A stretch of 64,000 nucleotides of DNA from Gammaproteobacteria bacterium. GTDB lineage: Bacteria; Pseudomonadota; Gammaproteobacteria; GCA-001735895. Position numbers and translations under genes: made by a program. The notes beneath the pieces were generated by a model. That model saw nothing but the letters and a program-made list of their open reading frames with translations. It had not been told where the DNA came from and did not search any database. Every line of letters starts with the position of its first letter. The stretch's first letter is position 1. Below, piece by piece: positions 26,448 through 34,421 of the stretch. The DNA is taken from NCBI GenBank assembly GCA_029862125.1, contig JAOTXY010000001.1, forward strand, positions 1 through 64,000, read 5' to 3'.

Positions 26448-29027
26448 ATGCTACAGGCATACCGCGAACACGTTGATGAACGCGCCAAACTGGGGATCCC
26501 TCCCGAGCCGCTGGATGCGCAGCAAACCGCCGCACTGGTAGAATTGATCAAGAATCCTCCCGCCGGCGAAGAAAATTACCTGCTCGAATTGCTGACTCAG
26601 CATGTACCGGCCGGCGTCGATGAAGCGGCTTATGTCAAGGCAGGATTTCTCGCGGCGATTACCCGCGGTGAGGCATCGACCTCGTTAATCGATAAGGTCA
26701 GGGCGGTCGAAATTCTCGGTACCATGCTTGGCGGCTATAACATCGAACCGTTGATAACCTGTCTCGACGATGACGAGACCGCGCCCGCTGCGGTCAAGGC
26801 GTTGGCGCATACTCTGCTGGTGTTCGATGCCTTCCATGATGTTGTTGACAAATCCGAGGCGGGAAATGCCTATGCCAAACAGGTGCTCGAATCCTGGGCC
26901 AACGCCGAATGGTTTACCTCGAGACCTGGGCTCGCCGACAAGATCACCGTCTCGGTGTTCAAGGTTCCCGGCGAAACCAACACCGACGATTTGTCCCCGG
27001 CGCAGGACGCCTGGTCGCGGCCCGATATTCCGTTGCATGCCAACGCCATGCTGAAAAATCCGCGTGAAGGTCTGACCGACAAGCCGCTCGAAAAAATTGC
27101 CGAGCTCAAAGCCCTGGGTCATCCGATCGCCTATGTCGGCGATGTCGTCGGTACTGGCTCGTCGCGTAAATCGGCAACCAACTCGGTGCTATGGCACATG
27201 GGTGATGACATTCCGTTCATCCCGAACAAGCGCAATGGCGGTTATTGCTTCGGTAGCAAGATCGCGCCGATTTTCTTCAACACCATGGAAGATGCCGGTG
27301 CGTTACCGATCGAAATGGATGTCAGCCTGATGGAAATGGGCGATGTTATCGATATCTATCCGTTCGCGGGCAAGGTCACGCGTCACGACAGCGACGAAGT
27401 AGTTGCAGAGTTTGAGCTCAGTACCAACGTGCTCCAGGATGAAGTGCAGGCCGGTGGCCGAATTCCGCTGATTATCGGACGCGGTTTGACCGAGCGTGCG
27501 CGCAAGGCGCTGGGTCTTGGCGAAACCGATTTGTTTGAAAAACCGCAGGTTCCCGAAGACAGTGGCAAGGGCTACACGCTGGCGCAGAAGATGGTTGGCA
27601 AGGCCTGTGGCTTGCCCGGGGTACGCGCGGGCATGTACTGCGAACCGAAGATGACCACGGTCGGCTCGCAGGACACCACCGGGCCGATGACGCGCGATGA
27701 ATTAAAAGATCTGGCCTGCCTCGGCTTCTCCGCCGACCTGGTGATGCAGTCTTTCTGCCATACCGCGCCCTACCCAAAGCCGGTGGACGTGGTAACCCAT
27801 CACACCCTGCCTGACTTCATGCAAAATCGTGGCGGTATTTCGTTGCGCCCGGGTGATGGCGTTATCCATTCGTGGATGAACCGTATGCTGCTGCCCGATA
27901 CCGTCGGTACCGGCGGCGACTCGCATACCCGTTTTCCGATCGGCATTTCGTTTCCGGCGGGTTCCGGACTGGTTGCCTTTGCGGCTGCAACCGGCGTGAT
28001 GCCACTCGACATGCCGGAATCGGTGCTGGTACGCTTTAAAGGCGAGATGCAACCGGGTATCACCTTGCGTGACCTGGTCAACGCGATTCCTTATGCCGCG
28101 ATTCAGCGTGGCTTGTTGACGGTCGAGAAAAAAGGCAAGAAGAATGTCTTTTCAGGTCGTGTACTGGAGATCGAAGGCCTGCCGCAGCTCAAGGTCGAAC
28201 AGGCCTTCGAATTGTCCGACGCCTCGGCCGAACGTTCCGCCTCGGGTTGCACTGTCAAGCTCGACAAGGAACCGATCATCGAGTACATGAATTCCAACAT
28301 TACGATGTTCAAATGGATGGTCAACGAGGGCTACGGCGACGTGCGTACGATTACGCGGCGCATCGAAGAAATGGAAGCATGGCTCGCCAATCCAGAATTA
28401 CTGGAAGCTGATGCCGATGCCGAGTATGCCGAGATTATCGAAATCGATCTCGCCGAAATCACCGAACCGCTACTGGCCTGCCCCAACGACCCGGATGACA
28501 TCAAGCCGTTGGCGGATGTCGCAGGCAGAAAAATCGACGAAGTCTTCATCGGTTCCTGCATGACCAACATCGGCCATTTTCGCGCCGCCGGCAAGCTGCT
28601 CGATAAACTCACCGATCCCGTTGTCACCCGCCTGTGGATTGCACCACCAACCAAGATGGACGAAGCGCAGTTAACCGCCGAGGGTTACTACAATATTTTT
28701 GGTCGCTCGGGCGCGCGTACCGAAATGCCAGGCTGTTCGCTGTGCATGGGTAACCAGGCCAGGGTTGCGGAAAATTCGACCGTGGTTTCGACCTCGACGC
28801 GTAATTTCCCGAATCGTCTCGGTAAAGACGCCGATGTTTTCCTGGCTTCCGCGGAGCTTGCCGCAGTTTCCTCGATCCTCGGCAAGATCCCGACCATGGA
28901 CGAGTACATGCAGTATGCCAACGATATCAATACCATGGCCGAGGATGTCTACCGTTACCTCAACTTCAACGAAATGGAAAACTACACCGCAGCGGCCAAC
29001 ACCGCCTTCCCGGTCAAAGTCGCCTAA
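26448..29027 (+). CDS. acnB: Bifunctional aconitate hydratase 2 / 2-methylisocitrate dehydratase AcnB
   Basis: An 859-residue AcnB-type aconitase: N-terminal HEAT-like domain (1-160, beginning [19 protein letters not shown]), swivel domain (about 170-375), then the iron-sulfur domains with [26 protein letters not shown], and the 4Fe-4S cysteines in IGSCMTN and [14 protein letters not shown] at 26427 is open upstream, but the ATG at 26448 aligns with the family N-terminus. With prpD it completes the methylcitrate cycle since no prpF/acnD pair is present. Confidence 0.95.
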   Translation: MLQAYREHVDERAKLGIPPEPLDAQQTAALVELIKNPPAGEENYLLELLTQHVPAGVDEAAYVKAGFLAAITRGEASTSLIDKVRAVEILGTMLGGYNIEPLITCLDDDETAPAAVKALAHTLLVFDAFHDVVDKSEAGNAYAKQVLESWANAEWFTSRPGLADKITVSVFKVPGETNTDDLSPAQDAWSRPDIPLHANAMLKNPREGLTDKPLEKIAELKALGHPIAYVGDVVGTGSSRKSATNSVLWHMGDDIPFIPNKRNGGYCFGSKIAPIFFNTMEDAGALPIEMDVSLMEMGDVIDIYPFAGKVTRHDSDEVVAEFELSTNVLQDEVQAGGRIPLIIGRGLTERARKALGLGETDLFEKPQVPEDSGKGYTLAQKMVGKACGLPGVRAGMYCEPKMTTVGSQDTTGPMTRDELKDLACLGFSADLVMQSFCHTAPYPKPVDVVTHHTLPDFMQNRGGISLRPGDGVIHSWMNRMLLPDTVGTGGDSHTRFPIGISFPAGSGLVAFAAATGVMPLDMPESVLVRFKGEMQPGITLRDLVNAIPYAAIQRGLLTVEKKGKKNVFSGRVLEIEGLPQLKVEQAFELSDASAERSASGCTVKLDKEPIIEYMNSNITMFKWMVNEGYGDVRTITRRIEEMEAWLANPELLEADADAEYAEIIEIDLAEITEPLLACPNDPDDIKPLADVAGRKIDEVFIGSCMTNIGHFRAAGKLLDKLTDPVVTRLWIAPPTKMDEAQLTAEGYYNIFGRSGARTEMPGCSLCMGNQARVAENSTVVSTSTRNFPNRLGKDADVFLASAELAAVSSILGKIPTMDEYMQYANDINTMAEDVYRYLNFNEMENYTAAANTAFPVKVA

Positions 29028-29067
29028 TCATTTATACCAGCTTTAGGCCGACACTTACTGCATCCAA

Positions 29068-29262
29068 GGCAGCCGTTGAAACCCCTTGTGACTGACCGGG
29101 TGGCCTGCGGCTTCCTGAAAAAGCTTTGTTTTTCAAGGGCAAGGCGAGACTCGGCGTCCCTGCCTCGACTCGCCACAGGCCGCATCCCTGCGGCCTGACC
29201 CTCAAAAAACAAAGCTTTTTCAGCCCCCGGTCTTTACGTCACAAGGGGTTTCAACGGCTGCC
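29068..29262. repeat. 195-bp nested palindrome with perfect 25-bp outer arms
   Basis: Outer arms at 29068-29092 and 29238-29262 are perfect 25-bp inverted repeats. Inner arms at 29115-29133 and 29205-29223 (core AAAAAGCTTTGTTTTT) are perfect over 19 bp. A third hairpin near the centre pairs AGGCCGCA with TGCGGCCT (about 29177-29196). The whole can fold into a long branched structure. It has no ORF and no recognisable transposase, so it could be a miniature inverted-repeat element or a dispersed intergenic unit. Confidence 0.75.
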
Positions 29263-29335
29263 TCTATAGCATTCGTTTAATTGGAAATGTGAGGCCTCGA
29301 TATCGAGGTCCAGAATTACTTGAAGGTGTGGGCGC

Positions 29336-29424
29336 TGGGCTTTGTTTGCAGGACGCTGCGCAACAGGGATGTTGCGCGCGAGCCTACATGGATGTATTCA
29401 CGGCGTTCCTGCAAACAAAGCCCA
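29336..29424. repeat. 89-bp palindrome with nested GCGCAACA hairpin
   Basis: Perfect 18-bp arms lie at 29336-29353 and 29407-29424 (TGGGCTTTGTTTGCAGGA and its complement). Inside is a second perfect hairpin, GCGCAACA-GGGA-TGTTGCGC (29358-29377). The interior also contains ACATGGATGTATTCACGG, a phrase I recognise from intergenic repeats in other gammaproteobacterial genomes, although that is from memory only. Confidence 0.7.
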
Positions 29425-29461
29425 ATGACCACGCCGTTCGCAGGAATGTCGAGAATTGTTT

Positions 29462-30892
29462 TTACCAGGGCAGGGAGAAGGTTTTGACGTTGGTGTAGGA
29501 GTTCATCGCTTCGATGACGCCTTCCTTGTAGCCAAGACCGGAATCCTTGATGCCACCGAACGGTGACATTTCGATACGGTAGCCAGGCACTTCCCAGATA
29601 TTGACGGTACCGGTTTCGAGCTCATTGATGAAACGGATAATGTCGTCCATGCGATTGGTGCAGACCCCTGACGATAATCCGAATGCAGTCGAGTTGGCGA
29701 CTTCGATGGCGTGGTCGATATCGCGCACGCGGATGATCGGAATCGGCGGGCCGAAGGTTTCTTCGCGCACCAGCTCGCAGTCAAAGGGCACGTGATCGAG
29801 CACGGTCGGTGAATAAACCGCGCCCTTGCGGTCATTGCCGTAAAGTAGCGTGGCGCCTTTTTCGATTGCGTCGTTGACGCGGTTCTGGAACAGGATTGCG
29901 GCGTCCTCGTTGATTACGGTACCGACATCGGTCTCCGGATCCATCGGGTCGCCGTATTTCAATTTCGCCGCTTTCTCCGCCACCAGCGCGGCGAATTCGT
30001 CGGCGACCGAATCGATGCACAACACGCGTTTGACTGCGGTGCAGCGCTGCCCGGAATTCTTGGTGCCACCGGCGACGGCGAGTTCTGCTGCCTTGTCGAG
30101 ATCGGCATCGTCCATGACGATCAGCGGTGCATTGCCGCCCAGCTCGAGTATGGTGCGGCGGTAACCGGCGGTCTCTGCAATGTATTTGCCGACCGGTACA
30201 CTGCCGGTGAATGAAATCAGGTCGATATTCTTATTGGTCAGCATCTCGTCGCCCATGTCTTCGGGCAAACCGGTGACGATCGATAGCATTTCCGGCGGCA
30301 ACCCGGCCTCGTAACAAATGTCCGCCAGCACCAGTGCGGTCAGAGGGGTTTGCTCGGTCGGTTTACCGACCATGCAGTTATTGGTCGCGATCGACGGTGC
30401 GATCTTGTGCGAAATCATGTTGAGCGGGTGGTTGAACGGCGTGATTGCCGAAATCGCACCCAGCAATGGATCGCGCTGGGTAAAAATCTTGCGCTGCTTG
30501 CCATGCGGCGTCAGGTCGCAGGAAAATACCTGGCTGTCATCGTTGATACACAGCTGCCCCGCCAGGCTGTACACGTCGAAGGCGCGTCCGGCTTCGTAGA
30601 GACTGTCTTTTTTACTAAGGCCGCATTCGGCGGTAATCAAATCGGAAAGCTCATGCTTACGTTCGACGATGATTTCGGCGATCCGCATCAGGATCTGCTG
30701 TCGCTCGTAACGGGTCAATTTGGGCCTGTAATTAGCGGCGATTTCGAAAGCACCGGCAATCTGTGCGCGACTGGCGCGCGGCACGGTGCCGACGACTTCG
30801 CCATTGTAGGGATTGAGAACCTCGATATTTTTACCGGTGTCGCCATCGACCAGTTCACCGGCGATGCGCATTTTTTCGTGTCTGACAGTCAT
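29462..30892 (-). CDS. phnY: Phosphonoacetaldehyde dehydrogenase PhnY
   Basis: A 476-residue NAD-dependent aldehyde dehydrogenase. Catalytic Cys lies in [12 protein letters not shown] (about residue 291), the general-base Glu in [11 protein letters not shown], with the ITPFNHPLN cofactor segment and [10 protein letters not shown] near the C-terminus. Its position 27 bp after phnA and opposite phnW identifies it as the enzyme converting phosphonoacetaldehyde to phosphonoacetate rather than a generic lactaldehyde or succinate-semialdehyde dehydrogenase. It is the second gene of the phnA-phnY minus-strand unit. Confidence 0.9.
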   Translation of the reverse strand: MTVRHEKMRIAGELVDGDTGKNIEVLNPYNGEVVGTVPRASRAQIAGAFEIAANYRPKLTRYERQQILMRIAEIIVERKHELSDLITAECGLSKKDSLYEAGRAFDVYSLAGQLCINDDSQVFSCDLTPHGKQRKIFTQRDPLLGAISAITPFNHPLNMISHKIAPSIATNNCMVGKPTEQTPLTALVLADICYEAGLPPEMLSIVTGLPEDMGDEMLTNKNIDLISFTGSVPVGKYIAETAGYRRTILELGGNAPLIVMDDADLDKAAELAVAGGTKNSGQRCTAVKRVLCIDSVADEFAALVAEKAAKLKYGDPMDPETDVGTVINEDAAILFQNRVNDAIEKGATLLYGNDRKGAVYSPTVLDHVPFDCELVREETFGPPIPIIRVRDIDHAIEVANSTAFGLSSGVCTNRMDDIIRFINELETGTVNIWEVPGYRIEMSPFGGIKDSGLGYKEGVIEAMNSYTNVKTFSLPW

Positions 30893-30919
30893 AACTGATT
30901 TCCGAGTTAGTTGGCTGGC

Positions 30920-32173
30920 TCAGTGGCGAGCGTAATTGAGTGCGACGTTGAAGGCGTCGTAGTTGTGCAATTGGCGTCCCTGGTCGAGCCCGCTCACCGG
31001 CTGGCTGATGATCAGTGGAACCACCTGCTCGGTAACGCCACCATGCGAGCGCAGCGGTACGTCGAGTCCCGACAGGTCGTGACGCTCGGCAGTGGTACCG
31101 ATGACAATATGCTTGCCCGAGACCAGGATCAGGTCACCCATGCGGTCGGGCGCCAGCTCGAAGCGCTCGCAACCCTCGCGGTTGCCGTAGACGGCATCGA
31201 TACCGTCGAGGTCAGCAAGCTGCATTTTCAACTGGTCGACATCGGCGCCATCGGGCAGGTACACCGTTGCATAGGAACCCAGCGCGCCGTGATGCACGAC
31301 GTATGGGTCGGTAATCGGCAGGATAACGCGTGCCGCGCCCGGTGATAGCAGGCGGTCCATTTCATCCTGCAGGTAAATGATATTGGGCTCGCCGGCGGCA
31401 TCGTGCTTGGCGTTCATGCCGTGATCGGCGGTTAACGCAATCACTGCGCCGAGTGCGTCGAGCTCGGCCCAGTACTTGTCCATCATCGCGTAAAACGAGT
31501 TGGCGCCATCGCTGCCCGGGGCAAACTTGTGCTGGATATAGTCGGTGGTCGACAGGTACATCAGGTCGGGGCGTTGCGTTTCCATCAGCTTGACGCCAGC
31601 GGCGAAGATGAACTCGGAAAGCTCGGCGCTGTACACTGAAGGCACTTCCATGCCGACCATGTCGAGCACGTTGTCGATACCGTTTTCCTCGAGGCTGACC
31701 TGGTCCGATTTTTCCGATGAAAAGCAGATCGCGCCAGCCTCGCCGAAGCTGAGTTCGTTGCCGAGCAGGCGGCGTAGCTTGTCCTTGGCGGTAATGATCG
31801 CTATTTTCGCACCGGCGTCCTGGAATGCCTTGAAAATTGTCGGTGTACGCAACAGTTCGGGTTCGTTCATCATGACTTCGCGGTCGTTAGCCTTGTCATA
31901 ATAAAAATTTCCGCAGATTCCGTGCACTACCGGCGGCACACCGGTGACGATCGAAATATTGTTCGGGTTGGTGAAACTCGGCACCACGCAGTTGGCGCGC
32001 AGGTCGCTGCCCTGGTTGGAGACCACTTTTTGCATCCACGGCATCACCCCTGCCGCAATCGCCTGCTCGATGTAATCCGGTTCCGATCCATCGATGCAAA
32101 CCACTACGACGGGTTTGCTGGGCCATTGATAGTCGCGTCCATTGACGCTAACACTGGTTTTTTGCGAGTTCAT
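30920..32173 (-). CDS. phnA: Phosphonoacetate hydrolase PhnA
   Basis: A 417-residue alkaline-phosphatase-superfamily zinc enzyme that cleaves the C-P bond of phosphonoacetate to acetate and phosphate. Metal and nucleophile motifs are visible: VVVCIDGSEPDY (metal Asp), VPSFTNPNNISIVTG (catalytic Thr), TTDYIQHKFAPG, TADHGMNAKHD and VVHHGALGSY. A TTG at 32179 would add two residues; I take the ATG at 32173. A conserved element shared with the phnW promoter lies 43-65 bp upstream. This is the terminal step of the PhnW-PhnY-PhnA route. Confidence 0.92.
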   Translation of the reverse strand: MNSQKTSVSVNGRDYQWPSKPVVVVCIDGSEPDYIEQAIAAGVMPWMQKVVSNQGSDLRANCVVPSFTNPNNISIVTGVPPVVHGICGNFYYDKANDREVMMNEPELLRTPTIFKAFQDAGAKIAIITAKDKLRRLLGNELSFGEAGAICFSSEKSDQVSLEENGIDNVLDMVGMEVPSVYSAELSEFIFAAGVKLMETQRPDLMYLSTTDYIQHKFAPGSDGANSFYAMMDKYWAELDALGAVIALTADHGMNAKHDAAGEPNIIYLQDEMDRLLSPGAARVILPITDPYVVHHGALGSYATVYLPDGADVDQLKMQLADLDGIDAVYGNREGCERFELAPDRMGDLILVSGKHIVIGTTAERHDLSGLDVPLRSHGGVTEQVVPLIISQPVSGLDQGRQLHNYDAFNVALNYARH

Positions 32174-32215
32174 ATTCAATCCATCATGTTTGATTCAGGA
32201 TGCACAATAACCAGT

Positions 32216-32238
32216 TTGTTGCATCAGGTTAAATCGAT
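32216..32238. promoter_or_regulatory. Candidate LysR-regulator site upstream of phnA
   Basis: This 23-bp stretch reads TTGTTGCATCAGG followed by TTAAATCGAT. A near copy, TTGAAGCATCAG followed by TTATATCGAT, stands between the LysR gene and phnW at 33178-33199. They agree at 18 or more positions with one single-base gap. The position relative to phnA (43-65 bp upstream of the start) suits an activator site. Confidence 0.5.
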
Positions 32239-32285
32239 ATTACATATGCTATCTATCGATCTAGCCTATAGATCTGGGGAGGCTA

Positions 32286-33170
32286 CTAGCTAGAATCTTT
32301 CTGGCTGGCGTTAACCATCTCGAGAAACGCATCGTTGACGCGCAGACTGCGCATTTCCTGCAGGCAGACGACATACTCGGCATGCGCCAGTTCGGCGTTG
32401 CTAACCGGTAACGCGCGCAGCCTGGAGTCAGCGACCAGTTCGTTCTCGGCAACAATACCGACTCCAAAACCGGCCGCGACCGCTTCACGCACGCCCTCTC
32501 GCCCGCTAATCTCCATGACATCGGGTAACAGCTGTCCAGCCTGCGCAACCGCCTCTTCGAATATCGAGCGTGTAAGCGAGCCTTTCTCGCGCAGCACGAT
32601 GCGTTGCATGACCAGTTCCTCGATCGTCACCGAGCGCCGTTCGGCCCAGTCGTGGTCCTGGTTGACGAACACCACCAGCCTGCCGGGCGGCAATGGTATC
32701 GAGTAGAGGCGTTCATCTTCCTGCGGGATGTTAGGCATAAAAGCCACGTCGCAGCTGCGTGATACGATCCAGGACATCAGTTGTTGCGAGTTGCCGTACT
32801 GGATCGAAATCTGGATGCCGGGATACAGCCGCTGAAACTGCGCCAATAGCGGGGTTGCGATATAGGGCGAATCGGCGCCGACGCGCAGCAATCCCGAAGT
32901 CAGCGCGCGTGCCGATTGCAGTAAATGTTCGACTTCTTCTTCGTGCCGAAATATGAGCCGCGTAATACTGAATGCGGATTTGCCGATATCGGTCAGCTCG
33001 ATGCGTCGACCGTGGCGTATGAACAGCCTGGTACCGTAACGTTCCTCGAGTTCCTTGACCTGGCCGGATAGTGTTGGCTGGGTAATATTCAGCATTTCCG
33101 AGGCGCGCGTGAAGCTGCCGTGCGTGGCAACCGCGTGGAACGAGCGTAGGTGGGCGTGTGATATTGGCAT
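32286..33170 (-). CDS. LysR-family regulator of aminoethylphosphonate use
   Basis: A 294-residue LysR-type activator. The N-terminal winged helix-turn-helix spans residues about 1-60 (GSFTRASEMLNITQPTLSGQ, then ERYGTRLFIRHGRR), and the effector domain follows (GLLRVGADSPYIATPLLAQF, REGVREAVAAGFGVGIV). It is transcribed toward phnA and divergent from phnW, the normal arrangement for AEP-responsive LysR regulators. The likely inducer is AEP or a related phosphonate, by inference from context. Confidence 0.88.
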   Translation of the reverse strand: MPISHAHLRSFHAVATHGSFTRASEMLNITQPTLSGQVKELEERYGTRLFIRHGRRIELTDIGKSAFSITRLIFRHEEEVEHLLQSARALTSGLLRVGADSPYIATPLLAQFQRLYPGIQISIQYGNSQQLMSWIVSRSCDVAFMPNIPQEDERLYSIPLPPGRLVVFVNQDHDWAERRSVTIEELVMQRIVLREKGSLTRSIFEEAVAQAGQLLPDVMEISGREGVREAVAAGFGVGIVAENELVADSRLRALPVSNAELAHAEYVVCLQEMRSLRVNDAFLEMVNASQKDSS

Positions 33171-33177
33171 AACCTAT

Positions 33178-33199
33178 TTGAAGCATCAGTTATATCGAT
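33178..33199. promoter_or_regulatory. Candidate LysR-regulator site upstream of phnW
   Basis: Near copy of the element at 32216-32238 with the shared parts GCATCAG and ATCGAT. It lies 64-85 bp before the phnW ATG and 8-29 bp before the lysR start, so it could serve both activation of phnW and autorepression, the usual logic of LysR divergent pairs. A TGATGAATAGTATTCATCG palindrome immediately follows (33201-33219) and may belong to the site. Confidence 0.5.
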
Positions 33200-33262
33200 T
33201 TGATGAATAGTATTCATCGGCGGTATAAATGGCAACCACTCAACCGCTGAACAGGCTAACCC

Positions 33263-34405
33263 ATGACCGACAAACCCAACGATATTTCCAGCACGCCGAG
33301 TGGCGACCCCTGGTTGCTAACCCCGGGCCCGCTGACCACATCGCTCAGCGTCAAGCAGGCGATGCTGCATGATTATGGCTCGCGCGACGCGACTTTCATC
33401 GATTTGAACGCACGTATTCTCGAACGCCTGGTGGACATCGTCCACGGGCAGGGCACCCATGTCAGCGTACCGCTGCAGGGCAGTGGCACTTTTGTCGTCG
33501 AAGCAATGATCGGTAATTTCGTGCCCGCCGATGGTAAGCTGCTGGTGTTAATCAATGGCGCCTACGGCAAACGGATTGCGAAGATCTGTGATTACTACCA
33601 GCGTGACTACCTGGTGCAAGAGTCAGCCGAAGACGTGCCGGTCGATACCGATCAGCTCGACGCGACCCTCGACGCAAACCCGGATATCGGTCACGTGGTC
33701 GTGGTGCATTGCGAAACCACGTCGGGAATCCTGAACCCGATTGCCGAGGTTGCGCAAATCGTCGCTCGCCACGGGCGCAGCCTGCTGATCGATTCGATGA
33801 GCGCCTTCGGCGCGTTGCCGCTCGATGCGCGGGAAATCGAGTTCGACGCAGTGGTGGCATCGAGTAACAAGTGCCTCGAGGGCGCGCCGGGCATGGGTTT
33901 TTGTGTCGCGCGTGAAACTGCACTCGAGCGCACCGAGGGCAATTCACCATCATTAGTTCTCGATCTTTACGATCAATGGCGTGCAATGCAGAAAAACCGG
34001 CAATGGCGATTCACGCCGCCGACTCACGTACTGCTCGCCTTCGACCAGGCGCTCAGCGAGTACGAGGCCGAAGGCGGCGTCGCGGGCCGGGGTGGACGTT
34101 ACCGCGCCAATTGCGATCTACTGGTTGACGGCATGCGTGCAATGGGATTCAAAACCCTGCTGCCCGATGAACTGCAGGCGCCGATCATCATCACTTTTCA
34201 TATGCCGACCAATCCTGAATTCGACTTTGATGCATTTTATGATGGCCTCAAGGATCGCGGCTATGTTATATATCCGGGCAAGTTAACCGTGGCCGACAGT
34301 TTCCGCATGGGTTGTATCGGTCGCCTCGGTGCCGAACAGATAGAAGGCGCGCTCGATGCGGTGGCGCAACTGTTATCGCAGTTTGGGATCGACAAGATTA
34401 AATAG
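33263..34405 (+). CDS. phnW: 2-aminoethylphosphonate-pyruvate transaminase PhnW
   Basis: A 380-residue class-V PLP aminotransferase that converts AEP and pyruvate to phosphonoacetaldehyde and alanine. Motifs are WLLTPGPLTTS at the start, LQGSGTFVVEAMI, HCETTSGILNP, LLIDSMSAFGALP, and the PLP lysine in ASSNKCLEGAPGMGF (about residue 205). Product goes to PhnY and PhnA encoded on the other side of the regulator. No phnX phosphonatase is seen in the window. The next gene starts 16 bp later. Confidence 0.95.
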   Translation: MTDKPNDISSTPSGDPWLLTPGPLTTSLSVKQAMLHDYGSRDATFIDLNARILERLVDIVHGQGTHVSVPLQGSGTFVVEAMIGNFVPADGKLLVLINGAYGKRIAKICDYYQRDYLVQESAEDVPVDTDQLDATLDANPDIGHVVVVHCETTSGILNPIAEVAQIVARHGRSLLIDSMSAFGALPLDAREIEFDAVVASSNKCLEGAPGMGFCVARETALERTEGNSPSLVLDLYDQWRAMQKNRQWRFTPPTHVLLAFDQALSEYEAEGGVAGRGGRYRANCDLLVDGMRAMGFKTLLPDELQAPIIITFHMPTNPEFDFDAFYDGLKDRGYVIYPGKLTVADSFRMGCIGRLGAEQIEGALDAVAQLLSQFGIDKIK

Positions 34406-34421
34406 CCAGGAGAGGTCTTTC

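Larger units (their letters stand above)
29028..29461. other. 434-bp gene-free region packed with palindromes
   Basis: No coding capacity is supported. The region between convergent acnB and phnY consists of two large nested inverted repeats (29068-29262 and 29336-29424, described separately) joined by about 75 bp of AT-rich sequence. Either could act as a bidirectional terminator between the two converging transcripts. Confidence 0.6.

Noticed and set aside
29068-29424. Palindromes considered as insertion-sequence ends
   Set aside because: No transposase frame lies between or next to them and no target duplication is visible.
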